Shown here: positions 36,133 to 45,967 of the stretch, one piece after another
Layout: the number at the start of each line of letters is the position of its first letter
Position numbering within the stretch: position 1 is the stretch's first letter
From: Fulvia fulva
Taxonomy: Eukaryota; Ascomycota; Dothideomycetes; Mycosphaerellales; Mycosphaerellaceae
DNA: 64,000 nucleotides
NCBI RefSeq assembly: GCF_020509005.1
Contig: NC_063021.1
Coordinates: 2,170,001-2,234,000, forward strand
Reading direction: 5' to 3'
Notes under the pieces: model-generated
Seen by the model: only the letters and a program-made list of their open reading frames with translations
The model's database searches: none
Told to the model about the DNA's origin: nothing
Made by a program: the position numbers and the translations under genes

Positions 36133-36929
36133 ATGTCGTTGGCATATCCTCCCAGGCTTGTGAAATACTTGTTCAAGTCGGCGAAAGAACGCAATGCCGC
36201 CCAGAAATCATCTATGAAATCGAACTTCTTCGGCCACTTTCCACGCTCATTCGGCTTGTACTTCTCAGGTCTTGGTGATGACTTCTTGTCCTTGCGCTTC
36301 CACCTGTCAACGGCGACCGATGATCCGAATTCATCGAGAGAGGATATGTACGCGATCACATTCAATAAGGGTCCCGGTACCAGGCAGATGATCTTGTATC
36401 CTACGGCCGACCATGGTGGTGCTCCCTTGGCCGTCGCTACCACGGAAAAGCGGTATGGAAGTTCTGCAACAATCAAGCTTCCGGGCGCCACAGAAGGTGC
36501 TTCGAGTACAGAGCGTTTGCGCTACACAGGCTTTGTCTCTGACACGTATCAATTCTCCTTACATGGCGACACGTTTGAGCTTCGAGAGGGCAAAGGACGT
36601 CCAAAGACCCGGACCTTGGTCAAGTTGCTGGCGTCTAGCGAGGATCCCGGTGGCGCGGAGACGATGGCGACCTGGAGAGAAGGCTCGGTCCCCAACAGAG
36701 ACGGTCGACTTGCTGGATTCAGCTTCGTCAGCGAGGAAGCAGCACAGGAAATGGGTGAGTATGGTACACTGCTGGCAATCAGTGCCATTCTCATAGCTTG
36801 TCAACAGGGTGATGCGATAGAGTGTGAGTGTTGGACATGCCGTTGTGACTCTCGTGATACCTGCTGACACGCACAGGTACCTGGACATGGCAAGAAGAGA
36901 AAGGTCTTGAGATAAGCAACTACCAGTAG
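36133..36929 (+). CDS. Unrecognised small protein, possibly tubby/LURP-one-like fold
   Basis: I do not firmly recognise this gene. The preferred model has exons 36133-36823 and 36877-36929 with a 53-bp intron (GTGAGT donor, CACAG acceptor), giving 247 residues ending in a Trp-rich tail (TWTWQEEKG). No signal peptide. The body contains many short alternating hydrophobic/polar stretches suggestive of beta strands (for example MYAITFNKG, RYTGFVSDTYQFSLHG), which loosely recalls tubby-C/LURP-one-like proteins common in Dothideomycetes; this is weak. Another GTGAGT lies at 36755, so an additional 42-bp intron (to the TAG at 36796) would also keep frame. It follows the JmjC gene by 265 bp on the same strand. 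Confidence 0.6.
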
Positions 36930-37752
36930 TATCTTGACGGCCTGGGCGCAGCGTCGCTCGTTCGCGCAGTGGGCTGCGTTGTCGAAGTTCCACCACCCGT
37001 CCTCCAAAAGTTCCTTGCCTGTATCATCTCTTCTTTTCCCAATCTGGACCACGAATCGCCCTTTTTGTAACTCATTCGAGGTCCAATGCAGCGATACACG
37101 ATGCGCTGTCTATATCAAAGACATGTTGAGCCTGAGGCTGCACTGTTGAGAGACCATTCGGAGATGTTTCCCTCAGATGAGGTGCTTCCAACCCTTGTCC
37201 TTCCCCATTCCGGCAAAAAGAAAGATCCCTGCACTGTTGTCAGCCTTGAGAAATTCTGCAACCTCAAGCGCAGGAGAGGATCATCCACTTTCATCTCAAA
37301 GGCGGATACCACTGCTATTTCACTTGTTCGACGGTATATCGGATCGTGCTGTGTATGGCAGGACTACGAGCGCAATGGCGATGACGTTGTCTGTGCTAAT
37401 GTCGGCCCCGGACTGGGTATCGGGTACCGAAATGAATGTCTCTGAGCTAGGGACTGCCGGGTTATTGCCGACTGCATCTTTCAACATCTTAATGATCTCA
37501 CAGGATGAGTTGCGCCGAGGGCTGACACCTGTACGGGTGCGAATTTGCCTGTCTTGATGCTGTCTGCTGAACTTTTGTAGCGAAGGCAAATAAAGCTGAG
37601 GAAGCGGCAGTATCTCCGATTCGAATGAAATGTAGCAAAGTCCTTGTGCTTGGACAACGTCCTGGCCCTCCCGGCGATACCCTACCTCGCCAGTCACCAC
37701 GCCGCCAGCCATGATCCTATGTTAGCACCGATAGCTACATCGCCGTTCGCCT
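36930..37752. other. Spacer before the pogo-like element
   Basis: About 820 bp of normal composition. Open frames at 37086-37445 (plus) and 37712-37320 (minus) overlap and show no known motif. No support for a gene. Confidence 0.4.
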
Positions 37753-37754
37753 TA

Positions 37755-40688
37755 TCCGTGCTTCCGTGGGTCCACTCTGCCCTCCCTTCGAGAGTGCCCG
37801 TCACCCATTTAATAATGGCCTTGGCGGAGGGTCACCTACCTTATAATGGCCGTAAATGACCCGTTATATGGTCGTTATATGAGGTGTTGCATTATCGGTC
37901 ATTCATTGATATATACAGGGTCATTCTGTGTACCGTAGAGAGGGATATTAGCTATAGCTTGAGAGGACTGGCCATGCTGCTGAGAAGCCGGTGTCTCATC
38001 CACCTCTTCAATCTTCACTATGCCGTTACTATTGCCCACCACCTTGTACTTATCTGGCCAATATTGAGGTCGTAGATAAGCTGCTGTATGCTTGGCTTCA
38101 AGGGCTTCATCGCGAGTGTCAGGCTCTAGCTGTATAAGGCGATATTGCTGTGGATCGTCTTCGAAATGAGCATCGTCCGGAGTCGCTAGTAGCTTGTTGA
38201 TATAGCTGAGCCAACGCCACTGAAAGGGGCTCTCGATAGGGCACGGCAATCGAATAAGCTGGTGTAGTTGTAGTACTCGCACAGGCCTGAATATATTCAC
38301 CTCAACGAGCTTGCCGGTGTAGTGCATCTTTAGCTGCTGTCGGTGCCTTAGAGTCTGTTCAACGATATTGCCGAAGGGATCGCCAGTCTTCGCGATATCT
38401 AGTGAGTGCTTAAACACCTTCACGCCTTGATAGAAGTTGCGAAGCTGTAGCGGTGTATCCGTAGCACGCTGAAGATGCCAATAAGGGGATTCTCTTATGC
38501 TAGGCAATGGTGCCGCAATATCGTCCTTCGTTACCAATCTCGTGAAGCAGTTGTTATAGGTGTATTCGATGCCGAGAGCTGCTGACCACGGTGTTGTCTA
38601 TAGGGGTGTTGTCTTCACTTTTCCTTTGCCTCGAATAGCAACGTTGAGGGCATGTCGCATCCGGCGGCTATAGGAGAGGTACTTCGAGATAGCATCGCAT
38701 TGCTGCTTCTTTAGCAGCGCTTAGGCATCAGCAGCCTTTGTCTCATTAGCCTAACGTATCATATCTCGAGCCTGCTCTGCATATAACACACCGCCGCGTT
38801 GTAGTGCCCTGCCGCCTAGTGCCTTAGAGCGGTTGCGAGCAGCTATCGCTACCTCTATAAGTACCAAATCCGATATCGCCATTTCGTACCCTGTGGACTG
38901 TTTGATGCCGCCCTTCGCCACGGCGTGCCCTAGTCGTCTAGTGGGTGAACTGAGGTCGTAGTTAGTCTCTAGGCGTTCAAAATAGGCGTCCGCCTATAGC
39001 TGTAGCTGCTACGTTGTCGTAGCTATCTCGAATAGCTGTGGATCGAGTGGTAGGCTCGATAGTATGTAAGGAGAGGAAGGATTCCCAGGTGTTTCTTGCT
39101 TATTAAGCTCTTTCCTTCCTCGTTCTTCATCTCTAGCCCACGGCTCTATCTCAAGCAACATTGAATCTTGTATTACAAGACCCTTATATTGAGCCGCCGC
39201 CTCTTCTTTGACAGCGCGCTAGTCCTTCAGACTATACACCTCTCGAAGAACTGATAGTGCGCGCTTAGGATTAAGCGGGCAGATGCTAGCCTTACGGAAG
39301 GCAGAACGGATGGTGGACGGCGTAAAGGTAAGTACGCGGATAGACTCGATTTCCCTTATAAAGTCGGCAACACCGAACTCTAACGTACCGTAGCGACTGC
39401 TACGGTTGACGGCCTGACGATAATAGTGCTTATAAGGCTAAAAGATCACGATATCGAGCGGCTACAGAAAGTGACTAGTATACGTAGGTAGGCCAATAAC
39501 CACAATCTTATGCTCGCGGGCGTACTTCAAGAACTAATAGAACACGTGCGATCCGTAGTTGTCGCATACTAGTAATCGCCACTCTATCAGGTTATGCGGC
39601 CGAGACTCCTTTTCGAAATAGACAATCTAAGCAAGAGTAGCATCATTAGTCATATAACCGCTGTCGGTCGTTATAACGTAGTATCGATTCGGTAGATCGG
39701 TGAACCACGACTCTAGTAGCATCACGCCCTCGACGATTATAATCGGTACGATAGCAACACCCTACGCGGATATACACTCCACTATCGTGATATGCTTACG
39801 ATTAAGCTCGCTCGCTATCTAGTAACGCCTCTTCGGATCTATAGTAAGGATATATTCGGCACTACCGATACTAATGCGGAAGCCACTTTCGTCGAAGTTC
39901 TAGGTGTTAATCGACTTAATATCGTGCTTAGCAATCACCCTATTTAGCTTATCAAACTAGTCTCGAATACGGATTGGATTATAGGCCTATCGTAACATTA
40001 GAATGTAGCAACAACACCTTCAATATCGAACGCGTACGTACCTCCTTCCGCGTAACCTCAATAGGCTTGGTCTTCTTTAGCTTAATACTGTGCTTCTCAA
40101 GCCACCGTTTAGCCCATCTATCGCCGAAGGGCCTAAACACTTCGTCCGGCAGCAGCGATCGCTTAACAATATGCTTACTAACTTCCCTTAATGGTCTCTT
40201 TGATATTAGTAGCTCCATTCGATCGCGATAAATGATATATTGCTTCAACGCGGCCGACTGGATGTCCGAAAGATTGCCCCTAATAGCAGCCCTATTGGTC
40301 AGGCTACCGTGCTTCCTACTCTATCGATGACACGCCCTCTGATATATCGACTGTCCGGCCGGTTGCTTGTTATATAGGTGCTTGATAAGAGGTGGAAGTA
40401 ACGCGTTAACACGCTCTTAAGCCTGCTCAAGAACAACACCAATCTGGCGCTCTTCGTCGGCGTATTTGGACACGCTGGTGCTACTGCTAGAGCCAGCAGG
40501 GCGGCCACGAGGCCTATTATACGCTCTGTGTTGACGCGGCATCGTTACGGCTATTACAACATGAATAATCAGGATAATAAGAGACTGCTACGCCCAAAAT
40601 CAGGTGCGTGACCCTCCGCCAAGCCCGATATTGAGTGGGTAACAGGCACTCGCTATGCGAGGGCTAAGTGGACCCACAACAGCACGGA
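37755..40688 (-). mobile_element. Full-length pogo-like DNA transposon, 2,934 bp
   Basis: Bounded by imperfect inverted repeats of about 82 bp that begin TCCGTGCTTCCGTGGGTCC (left) and TCCGTGCTGTTGTGGGTCC (right, complement) and end with the shared block CTTGGCGGAGGGTCAC. TA duplications lie at 37753-37754 and 40689-40690. One large intron-containing transposase gene on the minus strand fills the element. Damage is mild: many CA/TG remain and frames are broken only by TAG. Its repeats differ from those of the 1,133-bp elements, so it is a different family and probably not their helper. Confidence 0.9.
37899..40542 (-). pseudogene. Pogo/Fot1-type transposase with intron and long C-terminal extension, TAG-broken
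   Basis: Minus-strand gene: exon 1 40542-40042, a 55-bp intron (GTACGT donor, TAG acceptor), exon 2 39986-37899, 863 codons including the stop. Exon 1 holds the CENPB-type helix-turn-helix (DRWAKRWLEKHSI region near 40.1 kb). Exon 2 starts with the AYNPIRIRD-F helix and has the DDD catalytic triad: NFDESGF near 39.89 kb, VCDNYGSH near 39.56 kb and FL-PLD near 39.45 kb, the last two 35 residues apart (DD35D). The usual basic tail of Fot1-like transposases is reached near 38.65 kb, but the frame continues a further roughly 230 codons to 37899; the last 212 codons are free of stops. More than a dozen internal TAG codons lie upstream of 38.55 kb. The extension has no motif I recognise. Confidence 0.88.
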
Positions 40689-40690
40689 TA

Positions 40691-41252
40691 GCGATCTTGC
40701 CAACAGGTTCGCAGTTTCACGTCCGCCCCGCAGCGTTGAATGCGGCACGGACTTGGTCGTCGTCACCGCTATCTTGATGCTGAGCGCGTCGCAACTTCGA
40801 CAATGGACTGAACGTCAGGAGATGTACAGACTGTACATGTCCAGCTCCATTACAGGGAACTTGTGCGACCGTCACGACGAGCCTATAGCACCCAGGAGCC
40901 TATGACCGAATGCTCGTGCAGTGTTGCTGATCGTAAGCTCAGAGCCTGTGTAAATCATATGCACTCCGGGATGCAAGATAAATGAAGCCTTGACTAACCA
41001 CACTGCCGACCTTACTCCAGCAACATCATCACCGACCGATCTTTTGGTTGGCGAACCGGTGTGCATTGGGCCTGTGGTACAAAAGCCTCCCGACCATGCA
41101 CACATAAAGCCAGCTTCAAAGCTCTCTCATCTGCCCTTCTTCCTCTTCCCATCCACGACGTTCGCAGAACTTCTTGTCTCACGCTCTTTTACGGCTTTAC
41201 GCGGAATATTAGTCACTCTTTTGACCAGTCACTCTTTTGATCCACAGCAACA
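40691..41252. promoter_or_regulatory. Upstream region of the small secreted protein gene
   Basis: About 560 bp of normal composition between the pogo-like element and the start codon. It presumably contains the promoter; the stretch just before the ATG (41215-41252) carries a short duplicated ACTCTTTTGA/ACCAGTCACTC motif but no clear TATA box. Confidence 0.4.
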
Positions 41253-41930
41253 ATGAAGTTCTCAATCGTCGCTCTTCCAGCCCTTTTTCTTGGTGCGTGG
41301 GCTGCACCAACTGCCATGCAGAGCAAGCGTCAGCAACTCGATGGCGTTACCAGCCTTGTCTCTGGCCTGCTCGACAACGTTCTTTCCTCGACCGGCACAA
41401 TCAGTACGTTTACCCAGAGTTTGAAGAGAGGCGTTGCGATGCTAATGGTCACCTCACAGACAAGACAATCGACGGCGTCTCTGGTGTCAACGTTGACAAG
41501 GAGGTCAAGGCCGCTATCAAGCTTAACATCAAGACCATCGTCAACGACGTTGAGGATGTCGTTCCGCAAATCGCCGAGCTCAAGATTGCTGATAGTCTTC
41601 TCAAGGAGGTTGAGAACTTCGTCTCTGGTCTCGTTTCGCAAGTCGTTGAGGAAGTTAGCACCACCCTGAAGATTGTTGAGGACATGATCCCAGTTGGTAA
41701 GTCAATTCACCGCACTCATTAACCTCACAAAATCGTGCAAACTAACATCTGCCACAGACGACATCACCGACGAAGTCTCCGACCTGACTGGCTCTCTCTC
41801 CGGCCTCCTCAGCGGACTCGAGAAGCTCGGCCTGACCAACATCCTCAGCACCGTCACCGGCCTTCTCTCCGGCACCGGCGCTCTCTCCACCGTCACTGGC
41901 CTCCTCAGTGGCCTTCCCCTCGGCCTATAA
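41253..41930 (+). CDS. Cysteine-free small secreted protein with C-terminal Leu/Gly repeats
   Basis: Three exons: 41253-41403, 41460-41696 and 41758-41930 (introns 56 and 61 bp; the second has a CTAAC branch-site-like sequence before CCACAG), 186 residues. Residues 1-18 form a clear signal peptide (MKFSIVALPALFLGAWAA). The mature protein has no cysteine. The middle is rich in Val/Ile/Asp/Glu heptad-like helices (about 50-130). The C-terminus repeats STVTGLLSG twice within a run of LLSG units (about 145-186), suggesting an amphipathic, surface-active or lipid-binding tail. No known domain is recognised; a resemblance to hydrophobic surface-binding proteins is only in size and style. It lies 0.7 kb from the right RIPped nest. 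Confidence 0.82.
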
Positions 41931-42720
41931 ATGCATACATGCCTAGGCGCGCACTCGCAGCTTGAAGCTTGCGTACGCACCCCCTGGGCATACTACGAGT
42001 CGCATCACCGCAAGTCGTGAGTGAGTGAGTGAGTTGGAAGGAGTTCGGAGGAATTCAATACCCCCCAGAGAGCTATGGCAGTCATGATAGAGCAAGACCA
42101 GTTAAGCGTTGCAGACTTACAGGCCTAGCAACCTAATTCTTTGTACAGCAATTAGAGCGTTATTACGGTGATGGATTGGACGTCATCAGGGTTCGGAAGA
42201 GTTGCAGGGGCGGAGCTGGTGCTGGGCTCTTTTGTGTAGAGCGCAGTGAGGACCCGGATACTTCTTGATGAATGCTATGCGTGTTCTTGATATCCAACAC
42301 TTAATTCGAATGTGTTTCATGATTGGCTCTGCCGATGGATAATCAAGGTTGTCGATATGTGTTGCTGTCTGGGTCCTCTGCTGGTGGTAGTACTGGTGTC
42401 GTCGATGAAGATGGCATCCATTCTTTTCTAAAGAGGCATTAGATGATAATGTCGAGGCTGCAGCACAAATACAGTCGGAATTGAGTTCAGCACTGACCTC
42501 ACCTCGCGACGCGACTACGGGCGACCGTTAGAGACTTCTGTGCAACAACTCGAAATAGAAACAGCTAAAGCAATTTCGCGTTCTAGAGGGTCCCTCGCTT
42601 CTTTTTTTAATTATAAAACGCTTAACAGGTATTATACGTCTAGTTCACGCGGGTGTCGATATCGCCGTCTATTATAGAAGACTTATATATTACCGTAAGA
42701 TTTTATAATAGTATTGATAT
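41931..42720. other. Right border of the gene island
   Basis: No gene seen. Contains a short GTGA microsatellite (about 42017-42034). Composition is normal until about 42.59 kb, then a T-run (TTTTTTTAATTATAAAA) marks the switch to RIP-type DNA. Confidence 0.5.
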
Positions 42721-43002
42721 ATAGATAGATAGATTTGTCATTCCCCTGTTCTAGGACCCTATTCGGCCTATGCAGGTATATATCTATTGTTATGTACAAA
42801 GGGAAACCTAAATAGGTGAAAACCCTTCCCGCTCCCGACTTCTCCTTATCTAGATTAGCTTTCCCTCTAAACGTACGTAGTCTATATTACTACCCCGTTA
42901 GCCCCCGCTCCCGGCCGGTCTCGTCGCGCTGTGCCGTGTCCTCTCTTCCTATACTACTCCTACTAGGCGGTACTGTTCTAGCTAGCCCTTCTCTAGTATC
43001 TA
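42721..43002 (-). mobile_element. LINE 3' fragment (same family as copies A-D)
   Basis: About 280 bp matching the 3' end of the Tad1-like LINE on the minus strand, with the GATA-repeat tail at the left (42721-42734) and divergence from the family at about 43002. A heavily 5'-truncated, dead-on-arrival insertion. CpA/TpG loss is strong but slightly less complete than in copy B. Confidence 0.85.
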
Positions 43003-45967
43003 TTGCGATCTGAGCGTATATATAGGTAATATCCTATTATCAAAACTTAAGGCTACGTACGCTAAGAATTAGGTGACTAATTAGTCACCTATAGCCTCTT
43101 TAAGAGTATCACTTGTCTATTCTAGATAGATATATATAATATATAACCTACTTTAAAACACCCTATATAAGCCCGTATAATAACTTCCTATACTTCTAAC
43201 GTAATAGTTATAAGCCCGGTTAGCGCTTACTAACATTCGCTACGATAATGAAGCCCTAAAGCAGAGTTTATATTATTATAGTACTACTACTACAACTAGT
43301 ATAGTAGTACCCCCTAGGCCTAGTAAATCCGCGTAGAACTTTTACTAGCCTATAACCTATTTTATAGTTATAGCTACTACCGAGACCCCGGTAACTACCG
43401 GTGCCCTACCCTAGGATACCGTAGTTCTAAAGAGCTATAACTAATAGGACAAGTTTGACCGTTAGCTAGAGCTCTATATAGAGTCTTCAAATGTCTAGAA
43501 GTATATAGATCCTTACTAACTAAGTAACGAGCTAATAGAGCCTACTTACTTAACGTTTAAGGAAATCTAATAAGTATATACGGTAGGAGATACTATATTA
43601 AGAGACCTTATTAAGCTACGATAAATAGACGTAGACCGAAGGTAACGGATATACGATATCTTTATAGTTATACGGTCTAAGCTTATTACCTACCTTATCC
43701 GTACGACGACAGAGCTAGGGTAAGAGCTAATATACGGCTAGAACACCCTTAGAGCAAAATACTAGGCTCTTAAGGATTAGTATAGTCTAGACGATATACT
43801 ACGTAAGCGGTAGCTTACGCTTAAGCTATTTAGGCTTTAGAAAGCTAGCGTATATAGAATCGATAACTAGTACTTAGACTAGTTAGTTTTATAGACTAAG
43901 ATACTTAAGTATAACTACGCCGAGTATGACGACCTTAGTAGACACTTCCTACTTACTATTTAGTAGAAGTAGGCTCTAGCCTACGGTACTTCTCTATATA
44001 ACGAGTAGAAGCGTAACAAAATGTTACTATAAAAGCTTACTAAGCGTTACCTCGAATAGATACGTAATACCGTACTAGTAATAACTAACGGTCGATTAGT
44101 CTTTATAAACTTCTCTAGAAAAACCTTAGTAGAGGATAAAACAGTACCTATAGGTACTAGTTAAAAGGAGGGTGACCGTAGTAGTAGCCGTAGTAATAAT
44201 AACCGTAGTAATAGCCGTAGTATTAAGGGTCGTAGTAGTAGCCGCGGTATTAAGAATAAAGATAAGGACAATAATAGGCTAAGCGGCTACTAGAATATCA
44301 CCGGCGAGCCTAAGGACATCTGTTATAAGGGCCTGTTCTTATATAATATAATCAAACCCGATAAGCGCCTAGTAAAGGATTAGCGCTTAGAGTAGTAGAA
44401 GAAGTACTAGAAAAACTTTATTAACTACTACTTAAGCGACGACAGCGAGCGTCTACTTAGCTTATTAAATCGTAACGATCGTAAGGACTAGGAACGTAAC
44501 AAGGCTATTACTAATATAAAGAAGACATTACTAAGCGATAAGGGCTTTATTAGCCTTACTGTTCTTTCTAGCTTGATTAGTAAGTTGAGCGTTAACTTTA
44601 GGGATTACTAGGTATATAATAACTGTTTAGACACTTATATAATCAATTATTATGACTAGGAGGGTATAGAGTTTATTATAGAGCGCCTTACTACCTGAGA
44701 AATCTAGGCTAGAACAACTACCTTTCTAATTATAGCGTTAGGGCGTATTAATATTTTCATTAGGGGCTATTTATTTACCTTACTAGATATAGCTTACTAC
44801 CTAGGCTTTTATATAAACGTTATCTCCTATATACGTATAGAAATAGCCGGACTCTAGTAGTACGGACGTAGCAATTTAATATAGTATAACGACACTAAAT
44901 TGATAGACCTATACCGCCCTACTAGTACAATCCCTTTCTTCAAGGTGATTATACTACCTAAGTTACCTATCATTTACTAATAGCCTATAAAAGAGGGCCT
45001 AGTACTACTAAAGGTCACTAAAAAGATACGTAACGCGTACTTTACTAGTACTATTAGTAGGGGTATAAACATTGGCAATAAACCTACTAATAGCGTAGTA
45101 TTACTAACTACTTAAGAGGATAGTAACCGTACTGTTCTCGTAGTTATAAATAGTACTAGGGGCACAAAAGGTATAGCTACGTCTAGTAGGACCCCTATTA
45201 AATACCGAAAGCTCTCTAGCCGCTAGTAGTATCAAATCTTTGGTTATATTAGCGCTAAACGTATTAAGTAGTTACCGCTTAGAGTTAAGGGGGCGATTAT
45301 TAACAATAGTCTAAGCGTACCCCTTACTATATATTGTAGAGTATATAGGCTTAGTAAAGCTTATGAGGTGTATAATTGGTCTTAGTCTATTAGGGTAATG
45401 ACCCTATACGGCTATATAGCTATAGACTTAGTAGAATTTACTATCGTCTATAACGGTAATAGGCACCTCGTCTACTTCTACGATCTAGATACCTATAAAC
45501 ACTTCTAGTTCACTATTAAGAATAGGGATTAGTAATTGGTATTAGCTTACTTTAAAAGCCTACTAAGCTTTATCAATTTTATTAGTCGTAGGCTCGTATA
45601 CTTCTATAGCGATAACGAGCCCGCTGTTAGGAAGGTGTTTCGCTTAGTTATTAATAACAATAAGATTGAATAGTACGTAACCGCGGAATACGCGCCTATA
45701 TAGGACCTAGTAGAAAGAGCTAGAGCTCTAATTATCACTATAAGTAGAACTATTCGTATCTATATACGAGTGCCGGAAAAGCTTTAGCTAGAATATACTA
45801 TAGTAGCGGTAACTATCCTCTAGCGATTCCCTATCTAGTCAAAGGGCTAGAAGACCCTATTTAAATTAGTAATAGGACGAATTCCGAACGTGGATTATAT
45901 AGTAGTGTATAGCTCCCTTATATACGTATATATCTATAGAAGATTATAGACCGCGGGGACCCGGAAA
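43003..45967 (+). mobile_element. Ty1/copia remnant (gag to integrase), RIP-degraded
   Basis: A plus-strand frame with dense TAG stops. From about 43.4 kb a copia-type gag (DKFDRWLEL-like start with Trp lost) precedes a run of Ser/Arg/Asn-rich codons (44.17-44.27 kb). A protease-like segment is near 44.7-44.85 kb. The integrase core runs from about 45.33 to 45.95 kb (YGYIAIDLVEF near 45.41 kb, FYSDNEPAV near 45.60 kb, and the conserved VER stretch near 45.71 kb). The element stops abruptly where LINE copy D starts, and no copia reverse transcriptase is found on the far side. A perfect 20-bp palindrome lies at 43071-43090 in the presumed leader or LTR. Confidence 0.75.

Noticed and set aside
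37899..38537. 212-codon frame as a separate host gene
   Set aside because: It is in the same frame as the pogo-like transposase and lies inside the element's inverted repeats.
42017..42034. GTGA tandem repeat
   Set aside because: Short ordinary microsatellite downstream of the secreted-protein gene.
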